From assembly GCF_004364585.1 (NCBI RefSeq), contig NZ_SOAN01000007.1, positions 62,001 to 126,000 on the forward strand: a DNA stretch of 64,000 nt. Direction: 5' to 3'. The notes beneath the pieces were generated by a model. That model was given only the letters and a program-made list of their open reading frames with translations. It did no database searches and was not told where the DNA came from. Below, piece after piece: positions 28,456-37,253 of the stretch. The first letter of the stretch is position 1, and each line of letters begins with the position of its first letter. The stretch is from Nesterenkonia aurantiaca (GTDB taxonomy: Bacteria > Actinomycetota > Actinomycetes > Actinomycetales > Micrococcaceae). Made by a program: the position numbers and the translations under genes.

Positions 28456-28938
28456 ATGGTCCCTTTCATGTCAGGGACGACGCCGCCACCGAGGACCGAG
28501 GTCTTGGAGAGTCGTGACTGCTGGGAGCTGCTCCGAGAGAACTCGATGGGTCGGCTGGGCGTGTGGACCGTGGATCACCCCGAGATATTTCCGCTGACGT
28601 ATGTCACGGATGGACAGACCATCTTGTTCCGCACCGGTCCCGGAACGAAGCTTGATGCAGCACTAGGGACTGCACCGGTGGCATTTGAGATCGATGGCGT
28701 CAACACCGGCACCAACACCGCCTGGAGCGTCGTGGTTCAGGGCAGAGCAGACACGATCTCAGCACCTCTGGCGTCCAGTGGCAGTCGTGCGCACAGACTC
28801 ATCTCCTGGCAACCCGGGACAAAGGACCACTTTGTATGCATCACCCCAGAACTGGTGACAGGTCGGCGATTTACGGTCGTTCCTGCTCATGATTGGGAGA
28901 TCTCACTCGATGACGCGACACGTTCGGGCCTGGATTGA
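28456..28938 (+). CDS. Pyridoxamine 5'-phosphate oxidase-family flavin protein
   Basis: About 156-160 residues with the split-barrel fold: LLRENSMGRLGVWTVDHPEIFPLTYVTDG (28 residues here described by its ends LLRENSMG and TYVTDG), ILFRTGPGTKLDAAL, VAFEIDGVNT and WSVVVQGRAD. This is the pattern of small FMN- or F420-binding PNPOx-like proteins, several of which are DosR-controlled in mycobacteria. ATG 28456 and ATG 28468 are both possible; GGAG at 28450 is too close for one and distant for the other. It is probably a reductase with unknown substrate, not vitamin B6 synthesis. It stands alone between the ATPase and PEP synthase. Confidence 0.85.
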   Translation: MVPFMSGTTPPPRTEVLESRDCWELLRENSMGRLGVWTVDHPEIFPLTYVTDGQTILFRTGPGTKLDAALGTAPVAFEIDGVNTGTNTAWSVVVQGRADTISAPLASSGSRAHRLISWQPGTKDHFVCITPELVTGRRFTVVPAHDWEISLDDATRSGLD

Positions 28939-29248
28939 GACGGTGATCAGCTGTGCCTTGCTCTGAGGCGTCCGGTACCTGAGGGTCCGTCACCCACTGC
29001 AAGAAGTTCAGATGTAGCACCGGGACGAGGCCAAAGGCCCTAGGAGCCCAGCGGCTGGCTGATCAGGATTGGGTCAGAGAGCTAAAAACGGGGAGGCGTC
29101 TCGACGCTCAGCGGTCGGGATCCGAGAGCATCGGGCGACGGTTGGACCAGCATCTGAGTGGAGGCATCGAGGGGGTCTTCTCAGGGGCGAGCATCCGCAG
29201 AGCGGGAGATCGTCATAGACCGGGCACACGTTCAAGCAGGAGCAGCTG
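28939..29248. promoter_or_regulatory. Gap before ppsA
   Basis: 310 bp without a credible gene. It holds one DosR-like palindrome at 29028-29041 and the AGGAG ribosome site of ppsA. Confidence 0.5.
29028..29041. promoter_or_regulatory. DosR-like box before ppsA
   Basis: AGGCCAAAGGCCCT fits the pattern with one change at the first position, 207 bp before the ppsA start. Confidence 0.5.
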
Positions 29249-31627
29249 ATGGTCAATATTCTTTGGTTCGATGACACCACCCTCGCCGATATGGCCGCTG
29301 TGGGCGGGAAGAATGCCTCATTGGGAGAGATGGTGACTCATCTTTCTGCCGCAAAGGTTCGCGTGCCAGGAGGCTTCGCCACGACAGCGGAGGCCTACCG
29401 GTCTTTTCTTGCCGAGCGCGGTCTCGACCGGAGGATCTGGTCTGCCCTGGAGGCACTGGAGGTCGACGATGTGGGGGAACTTGCTCGCGTCGGCACCCAG
29501 ATTCGTTCGTGGATCCACGACCAGCCTCTCTCGGAAGGACTGGAGCACGATATTCGCGAGGCATATACCAGGCTGATCGCACGGGATCCCGACCCAGAGG
29601 GCGTGACCTGGGCGGTCCGTTCCAGCGCGACAGCAGAGGATCTCCCAGACGCTTCCTTTGCAGGCCAGCAGGAGACCTATCTCAATATCGGCGGAGTGGA
29701 CAATCTGCTCTCCGCGATTCGGAGGGTGTTCGCCTCGCTCTACAACGACCGCGCGATCGCCTACCGGGTGCACCATGGATTTACCCACCACGAGGTGGCA
29801 CTCTCGGCCGGGGTGCAACGCATGGTCCGTTCCGATATCGGAACCTCCGGAGTGATGTTCACTGTGGACACAGAGACCGGATTCGACGAAGCGGTGTTCA
29901 TCACCAGCGCCTATGGTCTCGGTGAAGCTGTGGTCCAGGGAGTGGTGAATCCCGATGAATTCTACGTCTACAAGCCTGGGCTGCGCCGCGGAGACGAAGC
30001 CATTCTGAGCAGAACACTCGGCGACAAGGCGGTGGCCATGCGGTACTCTTCGGGGCTGAGCTTGGAGAGCAGCACGGTACTTGAAGGCGTGGCATCCGCC
30101 GAGCGCTCCCGGTTCTCGATCACCGATGAGGAGGTCACAGAGCTGGGCCGCTGCGCCCTGGCGATTGAGGATCATTACGGTCGGCCGATGGACATCGAGT
30201 GGGCGCGTGATGGAGTCGACGGGCGGGTCTACATTCTTCAGGCGCGTCCTGAGACCGTGGTGTCCCGCACGAAACGACAGGAGCTACGTCGTTTTGTCCT
30301 ACACGGCCGCGGGGAGGTTCTGACCACGGGGCGCGCGATCGGACAGCGCATCGGAACCGGCCCGGTGCGAGTTCTCCGTTCTCCTGCGGACATGCATCTG
30401 TTCCAACCCGGTGACGTGCTCGTCGCTGAGATCACGGACCCGGATTGGGAACCAATCATGAAGCGGGCCTCAGCGATCGTCACCGAACGTGGAGGTCGCA
30501 CCTGCCACGCAGCGATCCTCGCGCGCGAGCTGGGGCTGCCCGCCGTCGTCGGAACCGGCGACGCCACAACGATCTTGGCCAATGGTGAGCATGTGACGGT
30601 CTCCTGCACGGAGGGAGACAACGGCATCGTCTACGCCGGTGCCCTGCCCTTCGAAGAGGTCGTCACAGACTTGGAGCAGCTTCCGGTACCTCCGGTGAAG
30701 ATCATGATGAACGTCGGGACCCCCGATAAGGCCTTCTCGTTCTCCCAACTTCCGCACCATGGGGTCGGACTGGCTCGCATGGAGTTCATCATCAACCACC
30801 AGATCGGTGTGCATCCACGCGCCCTGCTGGCACGTGACGCCTTACCGGATGAGCTGGGCGAGGAGATTGATCGGCGGGTCCAGGCGTATGGGTCACCCAG
30901 GGAGTTCTTCGTGCGCAGGGTGGCAGAAGGGGTCTCGACCATCGCCGCGAGTTTCGCGCCTGAACGGGTCATCGTGCGGTTCAGTGATTTCAAGACGAAT
31001 GAGTATGCCAAGCTCCTCGGCGGTGAACTCTACGAGCCGCAGGAGGAGAACCCGATGCTCGGTTACCGCGGTGCTTCCCGGTACCTCTCTGAGAACTTCC
31101 GAGAGTGTTTCGCCATGGAATGCCAGGCGCTGCGATTCGTTCGCGAAGAGATGGGCCTGGAGAACGTAGCCATCATGGTTCCCTTCGTCAGAACCGTCGA
31201 AGAGGCCGCAGCGGTCGTCGAACTTCTGGCCAGTCATGGCCTTCGCCGTGGAGAACTCGGCTTAGAGATCATGATGATGTGCGAGGTGCCCAGCAATGTT
31301 CTGCTCGTCGACGAGTTCCTGGAACACTTCGACGGTTTTTCCATAGGGTCGAATGATCTGACTCAATTGGTGCTCGGGGTGGACCGGGGTTCGGATCTGG
31401 TGTCCCACCTCTTCGATGAGCGCAATCCAGCAGTGCTCAAGATGCTCACCAGCGTGATCGACGCGTGTCGGTCGCGGGGTAAGTACGTGGGGATCTGTGG
31501 ACAGGGACCCTCAGACCATCCGGATCTGGCGCGGTGGCTGGTCGCCCAAGGCATTGAGTCGATATCGCTGACGCCTGACACGGTGGTGCAGACCTGGGTC
31601 GATCTGACCGGGAAGGCTGATCGGTAG
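29249..31627 (+). CDS. ppsA: Phosphoenolpyruvate synthase (pyruvate, water dikinase)
   Basis: Converts pyruvate, ATP and water to PEP, AMP and phosphate. The 792-residue protein has the full order: N-terminal ATP-grasp domain ([30 protein letters not shown]), the swivelling phosphohistidine domain with His420 in [15 protein letters not shown], and the PEP-binding barrel ([46 protein letters not shown]). AGGAG lies 7 bases before the ATG. It sits among stress genes rather than carbon-metabolism genes. Its role there may be gluconeogenesis or PEP supply under energy limitation (inference). Confidence 0.95.
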   Translation: MVNILWFDDTTLADMAAVGGKNASLGEMVTHLSAAKVRVPGGFATTAEAYRSFLAERGLDRRIWSALEALEVDDVGELARVGTQIRSWIHDQPLSEGLEHDIREAYTRLIARDPDPEGVTWAVRSSATAEDLPDASFAGQQETYLNIGGVDNLLSAIRRVFASLYNDRAIAYRVHHGFTHHEVALSAGVQRMVRSDIGTSGVMFTVDTETGFDEAVFITSAYGLGEAVVQGVVNPDEFYVYKPGLRRGDEAILSRTLGDKAVAMRYSSGLSLESSTVLEGVASAERSRFSITDEEVTELGRCALAIEDHYGRPMDIEWARDGVDGRVYILQARPETVVSRTKRQELRRFVLHGRGEVLTTGRAIGQRIGTGPVRVLRSPADMHLFQPGDVLVAEITDPDWEPIMKRASAIVTERGGRTCHAAILARELGLPAVVGTGDATTILANGEHVTVSCTEGDNGIVYAGALPFEEVVTDLEQLPVPPVKIMMNVGTPDKAFSFSQLPHHGVGLARMEFIINHQIGVHPRALLARDALPDELGEEIDRRVQAYGSPREFFVRRVAEGVSTIAASFAPERVIVRFSDFKTNEYAKLLGGELYEPQEENPMLGYRGASRYLSENFRECFAMECQALRFVREEMGLENVAIMVPFVRTVEEAAAVVELLASHGLRRGELGLEIMMMCEVPSNVLLVDEFLEHFDGFSIGSNDLTQLVLGVDRGSDLVSHLFDERNPAVLKMLTSVIDACRSRGKYVGICGQGPSDHPDLARWLVAQGIESISLTPDTVVQTWVDLTGKADR

Positions 31628-31647
31628 CCGATCATTGGGCCTCGGCG

Positions 31648-32319
31648 TCAGGAGGGGTGGACCTCGAGATAGTTCTCCACTTCTGTCACATGGGGTGAGG
31701 ACCATGCTGCTGCGACAGCCTGCTTCTTCTCCGCCCAGGACCGCACCTTTCCGGTCAGCGTGACCGTGTTTCCCTGAACGGTGACCGTGATGTGCTTCGC
31801 GTCGAGTTGAGCATTGCGCACCAGCGCTCTCTCGATGCGTTCTGCTGCGTCTTCTGAGGAAGGCCGTGCGGCAAGTGTGACGCGGTTCTCCACGTGTTCC
31901 ACGCCCCGGAGGTACTGGATTGACCTTTGGGCGGCTTCGCGCTGGAAGTGCCAGTCGGCTTCCCCCGTGAGGGTGACATTGGCCCCCTTGATCTCAGCCT
32001 TGACGGTGTTGGGCACGTTGCTGGACCAGGCCAGGGCGCGTTCGATGTCCCGAGCCAGATCTGTCTCGGTGAGATCCAGGGGTGCCTGAGAGCGCACGGT
32101 GAGCTCGTCGACCAGGGTTGTCACGCTGTGGACCCGCAGAGCGGCCCGTTTCGCGGCGAGGAACTCTGAATATGTGTCCACTTCTCCGGAGAGCGTGACG
32201 GTCCCATCCTGGACAGCGACCCCGATGCCGGCGGCGTCGAGGTCGCGAGTCCACTGGAGTTCTTCTCGAACGGCGTTCTGGAGGTCTAGATCGCGGTCCG
32301 GAGTGTTGGCGATGCTCAT
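31648..32319 (-). CDS. Triple-BON domain protein, paralogue 1
   Basis: 223 residues without a signal peptide, made of three BON domains of about 60-65 residues each. They are recognisable as [39 protein letters not shown] and [23 protein letters not shown] domains bind membranes or small ligands; E. coli OsmY and KbpA are stress relatives. Two further copies (32433 and 35822) share the same layout. AAAGGA lies before ATG 32319. A DosR-like box sits 43 bp upstream. It converges on ppsA with a 20-bp gap. Confidence 0.88.
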   Translation of the reverse strand: MSIANTPDRDLDLQNAVREELQWTRDLDAAGIGVAVQDGTVTLSGEVDTYSEFLAAKRAALRVHSVTTLVDELTVRSQAPLDLTETDLARDIERALAWSSNVPNTVKAEIKGANVTLTGEADWHFQREAAQRSIQYLRGVEHVENRVTLAARPSSEDAAERIERALVRNAQLDAKHITVTVQGNTVTLTGKVRSWAEKKQAVAAAWSSPHVTEVENYLEVHPS

Positions 32320-32361
32320 GGGAGCAGTCCTTTCGTGAAGCCGAGATTCGCACTACGTCGA

Positions 32362-32375
32362 AGGTCCGGGGACCC
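32362..32375. promoter_or_regulatory. DosR-like box before BON paralogue 1
   Basis: AGGTCCGGGGACCC fits the 14-bp pattern and includes a perfect GGTCCGGGGACC palindrome, 43 bp before the start at 32319. Confidence 0.5.
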
Positions 32376-32432
32376 CGGTGGTGCAGGGGTGTGCTGTGAG
32401 GAGGGCAGCAGCTGTTCTGAAAGAGGATTCGG

Positions 32433-33110
32433 TCAGTAGGGACGAACCACCAAGCGGTTATCGACCTGTGTCACGCTTGGGCAGCCCCAGGTCGCTGAAC
32501 CAGCTTGTTCCCATTCGGCCAGGGAGGAGACATAACCCGTGAGAACCGCCGTATGGTCGATGACTGTCGCGGTGATCCGGCTTGAGTCGAGCAGTGGATT
32601 ACGTTCCATGGCATCCCGTAACTGCTGCTCAGCGTTCTCGACCGGAGTGCGTGTGGTGAGATGGATCAGGTTCTCCACCGATTCCACGCCCCTGAGGTCG
32701 TGGACCGCTCGCTGGGCTGCTCGACGCTGGAAATCCCAGCTCACCTCCCCAGTGAGGGTGACGTGACGGTTCAACACGCGAGACTTGACGGTTCTCGGGA
32801 CGGTTGTGGACCAAGTCAAAGCGTGATCCACGATTCTTCGGATATCAGCATCGGTCACCCAACGGGAGTTCTCGGCTTGCACCACCACTTTGTTGATCGC
32901 CGAGGTCACTCCGCGGACGCGCCGCATGGCACGCCCTACGGCGAGAAATTCGGCGTAGGAGCCGACGACTCCCGAAGCAGTCACCGCTGAATCTTCTACG
33001 TGAATTTCTATCCCGGAGGCATCGAGGTCCGGGGACCACGAAAGTTCGGCTTCTACCCCACGTTGCAGCACGCGGTCTGTGTGAGCCATTTTGGGCGATA
33101 CACGATGCAT
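32433..33110 (-). CDS. Triple-BON domain protein, paralogue 2
   Basis: 225 residues, three BON domains: IHVEDSAVTASGVVGSYAEF, VLNRHVTLTGEVSWDFQRRA and ATVIDHTAVLTGYVSSLAEW. It is the most divergent of the three paralogues. Soluble, with no signal peptide. The ATG at 33110 has GGAG 8 bases upstream; a second ATG at 33089 is less well placed. A DosR-like box lies 76 bp upstream, and it has its own gap from paralogue 1 (113 bp), so it may be a separate transcript. Confidence 0.85.
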   Translation of the reverse strand: MHRVSPKMAHTDRVLQRGVEAELSWSPDLDASGIEIHVEDSAVTASGVVGSYAEFLAVGRAMRRVRGVTSAINKVVVQAENSRWVTDADIRRIVDHALTWSTTVPRTVKSRVLNRHVTLTGEVSWDFQRRAAQRAVHDLRGVESVENLIHLTTRTPVENAEQQLRDAMERNPLLDSSRITATVIDHTAVLTGYVSSLAEWEQAGSATWGCPSVTQVDNRLVVRPY

Positions 33111-33185
33111 GGACGAACTCCTCGAGTCTTTGTCGCTGAGGCGCGAACCGGACTTCAGTGTGCTCAGGGAAGTCCGAGTCGAGTA

Positions 33186-33199
33186 GGGCCATAGGTCTC
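33186..33199. promoter_or_regulatory. DosR-like box before BON paralogue 2
   Basis: GGGCCATAGGTCTC matches the inner positions with one change near its right end, 76 bp before the start at 33110. Confidence 0.45.
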
Positions 33200-33504
33200 A
33201 CTCACGGCCGGTGGAGATCCCTCCAACAAGCCGGACGCAGCGTCTGATGAGCCATCTTTCCCGGACGGGTCAGGACAGGGGCTGCGAGAGCCAGAACTAC
33301 CGAGGCGCCACACAGGTTCGAGCAGCGGATCGTAGCTTCGCCTCACCTGCTGGGGGCCTCGAAGATCACGAGGGCGTCAACCCTGGAGAGTCAGCCGGTC
33401 AGCGCGAATCTGGTGTTCTGTTCCGAGAGTTCGAAGGAGAGAGCACGGCCCGCGTCCTACAGGTTCCTTCACCAACTCGTCACACACTGTCTTGGCACTC
33501 CTTT

Positions 33505-33525
33505 CGTGGGTTCAGTGAACCCACG
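33505..33525 (-). terminator. Hairpin after the universal stress gene
   Basis: CGTGGGTTC and GAACCCACG pair perfectly (9 bp) around a 3-base loop, 34 bp past the usp stop. No T tract follows on the minus strand, so strength is uncertain. Confidence 0.5.
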
Positions 33526-33559
33526 TGATCAGCGTGAGATCGGTCAGCTGCGGTCAGAT

Positions 33560-34561
33560 CTACCGGATGGGTCCTGGCTGGTCGCTGAGCCGGTCGTCCT
33601 GGAGGTCTGGAACAACCATGACCGGACCGGCAGCCCGCAGGAGCACCCCGCGGGAGACGGACCCCAAGAGCACACCGGTGAACACGCCGTGCCCTCGGGT
33701 GCCGACCACCACGAGCTGGGCGTCGTGGGTTGCCTTGGTCAGCTGTGCCACAGCGTCACCGGGCTTCACTGCCGCGGTGACTGACAATCCGGGGTAGTGG
33801 CCAAGCAACCACGCGACCTCTGCACGGAGAGACTGCTCCAGCTGCGACTGCCTGCGATTGATCACCCCTTGGTCTATGGGGTCCAGCTCCGGGTACCAGT
33901 CCAACCAGCCCTCCAGCGAGGGCAGCGTCATGAGGAGCTGCAGTGTCGCATCACGGTCCTGCGCCGCTCGCGCCGCATGCAGGGCGGCGACCCTGCTGTG
34001 CTCAGAGCCATCGATGCCAACCACGACCGGACGTGGGTCTGATTGGGGGACGAAACGCGCAGCCCCCTCCGTCTCGCTCGATGCGGACCCTCCAGAGACC
34101 ACGATGGTGGGGCACTGGGCATGGGCGGGCAGCGCTGTGGCCACCGAACCTCTGATCTTGCCGAGAAAACCGCCCCGTCCACGGGCTCCGACGATCACCA
34201 GCTGCGCCACGGTGGACAGCTCCCGCAGCACCACAGTGGCGTCTCCGCGCTCGGTTCGGAAGTTCACTCGTCCTGGATAGCCCTGCAGGTGCTCCCGGGC
34301 ATCGCTGAGAATCTTCTTGGCCGCATCGCCAGGGACCTCGTCTCTGAGCTTTGACGGCAGGGGAGCGGTGGAGACCGGGAGCGGGGCTCCGGATGCGGTG
34401 ACCACGGTCAGGACGCGTCCGCTTCGTTGCGCCTCCAGCGCCGCGTAGTCCAGGGCATGGATAGATTGGGTGGACCCGTCGAAGCCGACGATCACATCCA
34501 GGTCCCGGGTCACCGGGTCAAAGACGACGGGGCGGGGTGGGGCGTGTGGATCAATGTTCAT
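33560..34561 (-). CDS. Tandem universal stress protein
   Basis: 333 residues with two UspA domains. Each carries the ATP-binding G-2X-G-9X-G(S/T) loop: GARGRGGFLGKIRGSVATAL in the first (about 125-145) and GTRGHGVFTGVLLGSVSRGV in the second (about 290-310). The strands VIVGFDGSTQSIHALDYAA and VVVGIDGSEHSRVAALHAA begin the two halves. Tandem USPs of this form are hypoxia-induced in mycobacteria. The ATG at 34561 has GGAGG and overlaps the hsp20 stop by 11 bases, so it is the last gene of the BON-hsp20-hsp20-usp operon. Confidence 0.93.
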   Translation of the reverse strand: MNIDPHAPPRPVVFDPVTRDLDVIVGFDGSTQSIHALDYAALEAQRSGRVLTVVTASGAPLPVSTAPLPSKLRDEVPGDAAKKILSDAREHLQGYPGRVNFRTERGDATVVLRELSTVAQLVIVGARGRGGFLGKIRGSVATALPAHAQCPTIVVSGGSASSETEGAARFVPQSDPRPVVVGIDGSEHSRVAALHAARAAQDRDATLQLLMTLPSLEGWLDWYPELDPIDQGVINRRQSQLEQSLRAEVAWLLGHYPGLSVTAAVKPGDAVAQLTKATHDAQLVVVGTRGHGVFTGVLLGSVSRGVLLRAAGPVMVVPDLQDDRLSDQPGPIR

Positions 34562-35102
34562 GGGATGCCTCCAGAGCGGCTGGTGATGGGTGAGGATCGA
34601 CGCTGTTGTGTCCCCCTGGGGGAGGAGGTTCCGGATGCACTCTAAGCAGAACATCGACCCCGGCACGTCCGGTCAGTGGGACCAGCGGACGCGCGGACCT
34701 CAGATCGCTGGCGCGGTCGCTGGTGGGGTCGCTCACGGGGATGGTGACTCGCAGAGTCCCGTCCTGGAAGTCCGCGCAGATGAGGTCTTGCTGGGCGCCG
34801 GAGGGCAAGGTGACCCTGCGGTAGAAACTGCTGCCACCCCGGACCAGGTACTGCGTGCCCTCGCCGTCGGCATCGTGCTCTGCTCGGATCGAAAGTTCTC
34901 CCTGGTGAACGTCGATGGTGATGTCGGATGCGTCGAAGTTGGGCAGCATCGCCTCGATGACGAGTCCTTCACCTGGTTCATCGCGCAGGTGAATCGTGTG
35001 CAGCTTTCCGCGCAAGGCACGGAGAATGACGTCTTCGGGTAGGTCGCAGCGCGGTACTTCGGCGCCCGTGATCGGGTCACGTCGCACCAGTGTCTCTGCC
35101 AT
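34551..35102 (-). CDS. Hsp20/alpha-crystallin small heat-shock protein 1
   Basis: 183-residue chaperone. The alpha-crystallin domain spans about residues 45-130: LVIEAMLPNFDASDITIDVH, LSIRAEHDADG, SFYRRVTLPSGAQQDLICAD and GTLRVTIPV. A long Pro/His-rich tail follows. ATG 35102 has AAGGA upstream and is preferred. The same frame is open to GTG 35369 and would add 89 residues including one hydrophobic segment, overlapping the end of the second hsp20 gene. It is in operon with hsp20-2 upstream and usp downstream (11-base overlap). Confidence 0.9.
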   Translation of the reverse strand: MAETLVRRDPITGAEVPRCDLPEDVILRALRGKLHTIHLRDEPGEGLVIEAMLPNFDASDITIDVHQGELSIRAEHDADGEGTQYLVRGGSSFYRRVTLPSGAQQDLICADFQDGTLRVTIPVSDPTSDRASDLRSARPLVPLTGRAGVDVLLRVHPEPPPPGGHNSVDPHPSPAALEASHEH

Positions 35103-35331
35103 GGAGGATTCCTTAGTCTTCACAGTCGATGTCAGTACGCGTATCCGGGGGCTGTGCTGTTCGCGGTTGCTTGTTGGCCTTTGGAAGGTGAGGTGGATGA
35201 CGGCGCCCAGGGCCAGGACGATCACCACCGTCTTGGACGTGTACCAATCTGGTGCGCCTGGTACACGGCGGGTTGTCGGTGCGGTGGCGTCAACCGCCGC
35301 GCCCCGCCAACCTGCCAGCAGATCCGATGAC

Positions 35332-35784
35332 TCAGCTCTGCTCAGGCGCGGGGTGTCCGTTGTGTCCACCCGTGATGGGGATGCGGGTGGGAGCTGAGAG
35401 TTCCTTCAGCGGCACGGTGACTTTAAGGACCCCGTCGTCGAAGCTGGCGTTGATCCGCTCGGTCTCTGCTTGTTCCGGGAGGTCGATGCTGCGATAGAAG
35501 CTGCTGCTGCTCTCCCTGATCACGTACTTTCTCTTCTTGTCCTCATCGTGTTCGTGACGTTCGGCTTGGATCACCAAGGCGCCCTGCCCGAGGCTGACGG
35601 TGACGTTCTCCTCCTCGAAGTTCGGCAAGTGCGCCTCGATGACGAGTTCTTTGTTGTCGTTGGTGTAGACATCCGTGGTGGGCAGCTTGCCGAGCCGCCC
35701 GCGCAGCGGACCGTCATCGAAGAGCTCGCGGCGGAGGCTTTCGAAACCAGCGAACGGGTCGAAGCGGACGAGTGTGTGTGTCAT
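35332..35784 (-). CDS. Hsp20/alpha-crystallin small heat-shock protein 2
   Basis: 150-residue chaperone close to mycobacterial HspX/Hsp18: N-terminal LVRFDPFAGFESLRRELFDD, alpha-crystallin domain from ELVIEAHLPNFEEENVTVSL to GVLKVTVPLKEL, and an I-X-I type tail motif (RIPI) used for oligomerisation. The open frame runs back to 35922, but ATG 35784 has AAGGA and gives the family start. It follows BON paralogue 3 with a 37-bp gap. The role is holding unfolded proteins under stress or dormancy. Confidence 0.93.
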   Translation of the reverse strand: MTHTLVRFDPFAGFESLRRELFDDGPLRGRLGKLPTTDVYTNDNKELVIEAHLPNFEEENVTVSLGQGALVIQAERHEHDEDKKRKYVIRESSSSFYRSIDLPEQAETERINASFDDGVLKVTVPLKELSAPTRIPITGGHNGHPAPEQS

Positions 35785-35821
35785 GGTTCTGTCCTTCTGC
35801 TGGGGGCTTGGGGTGGGGTGC

Positions 35822-36490
35822 TCAGCTCGGGTGTACTTCGAGACGGTCATCGACGTGGGCAACGTGCGCGGAGGACCAGGCTGCTGTTCGGGCCTGCTGC
35901 TTCTGCGCCCATGACCGCACATGGCCGGTGAGGGTCACGGTGCTCCCGGTGACGCTGACGGTAATGTGAGTGGCGTCGAGTTGAGCGCTAGTGGTCAGCG
36001 CGGTCCGTATCCGCCGGGCTGCCTCTCCAGAACAGGGCCGGGCGGTGAGGGTGATCTGGTTTGTCACGGTATGGACACCGCGCAGGTGCTCAATCACGTG
36101 CTGGGCCGCTTCGCGCTGGAAGTCCCAGTCGACTTCACCGGTGAGGGTGACATTGGCCTCTTTGACCTGGGCCCTGACGGTCGGCGGCACATTGGTGGCC
36201 CAGGTCAATGCGCATTCGATCTCTTGTGCGATGTCGGCCTCGCTGAGATGTCGTGGCGTCTTGGGGCGAACGACGAGCTCATCGACGATGTTGGACACTC
36301 CGTGGACCCGCATGGCGGCCCGTTTCACGGGGAGGTATTCCGAGTCCGCAACTTCTCCGGAGAGCGTAACGGTGGAGTCGTGGACTGTGACTCTGATGCC
36401 GGCCGCCTCCAGGTTCGGCGTCCAATGCAGCTCCTCTCGGACTGCGGACTGAAGCTGCAGGTCCTGAGAAGCGGTCGTCAGGGTGCTCAT
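35822..36490 (-). CDS. Triple-BON domain protein, paralogue 3
   Basis: 222 residues, three BON domains: [40 protein letters not shown] and VSVTGSTVTLTGHVRSWAQK. It is much closer to paralogue 1 than to paralogue 2, down to the shared start of the mature chain (SQDLQLQSAVREELHWTPNL against the similar stretch in paralogue 1). It heads the operon BON-hsp20-hsp20-usp. GAAGGGA lies before ATG 36490. A DosR-like box is 208 bp upstream. Confidence 0.88.
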   Translation of the reverse strand: MSTLTTASQDLQLQSAVREELHWTPNLEAAGIRVTVHDSTVTLSGEVADSEYLPVKRAAMRVHGVSNIVDELVVRPKTPRHLSEADIAQEIECALTWATNVPPTVRAQVKEANVTLTGEVDWDFQREAAQHVIEHLRGVHTVTNQITLTARPCSGEAARRIRTALTTSAQLDATHITVSVTGSTVTLTGHVRSWAQKQQARTAAWSSAHVAHVDDRLEVHPS

Positions 36491-36697
36491 CGCGGGTGAT
36501 CCCTTCGCAGTGCATCAGGTCGCATGCTGGATACGCATCGACGTCTGGGCAGGTCGGAGACGCGCAGGTCTTGCTCTGCGCGGAGGGTGGCTCCACGTGA
36601 CAGGTCCCAACCGACCCCCGGTGACAAAGTCCGCGCGTTCTGGCCCGCGATGTTGCGGGCCTGACTCCACCATGAGCTCCGGCGAGGAGTTATCCCA

Positions 36698-36711
36698 GGG
36701 TCATTGGTCCT
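36698..36711. promoter_or_regulatory. DosR-like box before the BON-hsp20-hsp20-usp operon
   Basis: GGGTCATTGGTCCT fits GGGNC-N4-GNCCY, 208 bp before the BON paralogue 3 start. Confidence 0.5.
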
Positions 36712-37071
36712 ACCGGGAGTCCAAGTTGTCGGCAGTGCAACGACGCAAATATCGTGAAGGCCCCAAGCAGCACCTAGGCTTCGTCGGCATCAGGGGGAGC
36801 AGCGCTCTGACCTTGATCCTGACAAGAAGCTCCAGGTCATGGACCCGGGCCCAGGCAGGTCGATGCAATCTCGGCTATGCCCGCCGACTGGTCGCGATCC
36901 TTGTCGGGTCATTTCTGGCTGCCCTTGACGCTTGGCGGCCTGCAGCAGTTGCTTGAGGTTCAGCGCCGGAGCATCTCTGTTGCTCAACGGGAAGAACAGG
37001 ACGGCGACGCCGGATGCGATGGCACAAGGCACGGGTTCCCAAGCGTATGCGCCACTCCCGACAAAGCGCCG

Positions 37072-37085
37072 ATAATCTACATTAT
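37072..37085. promoter_or_regulatory. AT-rich palindrome before the cyclodeaminase
   Basis: ATAAT-CTAC-ATTAT is an exact inverted repeat about 170 bp before the gene, conspicuous in GC-rich DNA. It could be an operator or a promoter element. Confidence 0.35.
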
Positions 37086-37253
37086 GTCAGGTTGAAGCGA
37101 GAGCCGTCTCTTGCGCGTCCCGAGAGTCACCTTAGCCCCGGGTCGGTGGAACGACATCGCCATACCGTCAACCCCGCGATCCGACGGCTCGTTCCAAGCT
37201 CCTCCGCCGCTGCCGACGTTTCGTTCCCCGCAGTTCTGGGACAGACTTGGCCC

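Larger units (their letters stand above)
33111..33559. other. Gap between BON paralogue 2 and the universal stress gene
   Basis: 449 bp without a credible gene. It contains a DosR-like box (33186-33199) and a hairpin (33505-33525) ending the usp operon. The stretch between these two shows nothing I recognise. Confidence 0.5.
36491..37253. other. 763-bp gap between the stress operon and the cyclodeaminase gene
   Basis: No credible coding frame on either strand. It carries a DosR-like box at 36698-36711 and, near the cyclodeaminase, an AT-rich palindrome at 37072-37085. The rest is unassigned and could hold the end of a decayed gene or a small RNA; neither can be supported. Confidence 0.5.

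Noticed and set aside
28449-28462. A possible DosR-like site before the PNPOx-like gene
   Set aside because: GGGACCATACTCCG read on the minus strand lacks the conserved G at position 10 and overlaps the start codon, so it was not counted.
36483-36956. A 157-codon frame in the long gap upstream of the BON operon
   Set aside because: Composition is poor, there is no ribosome site, and it crosses the likely promoter region.
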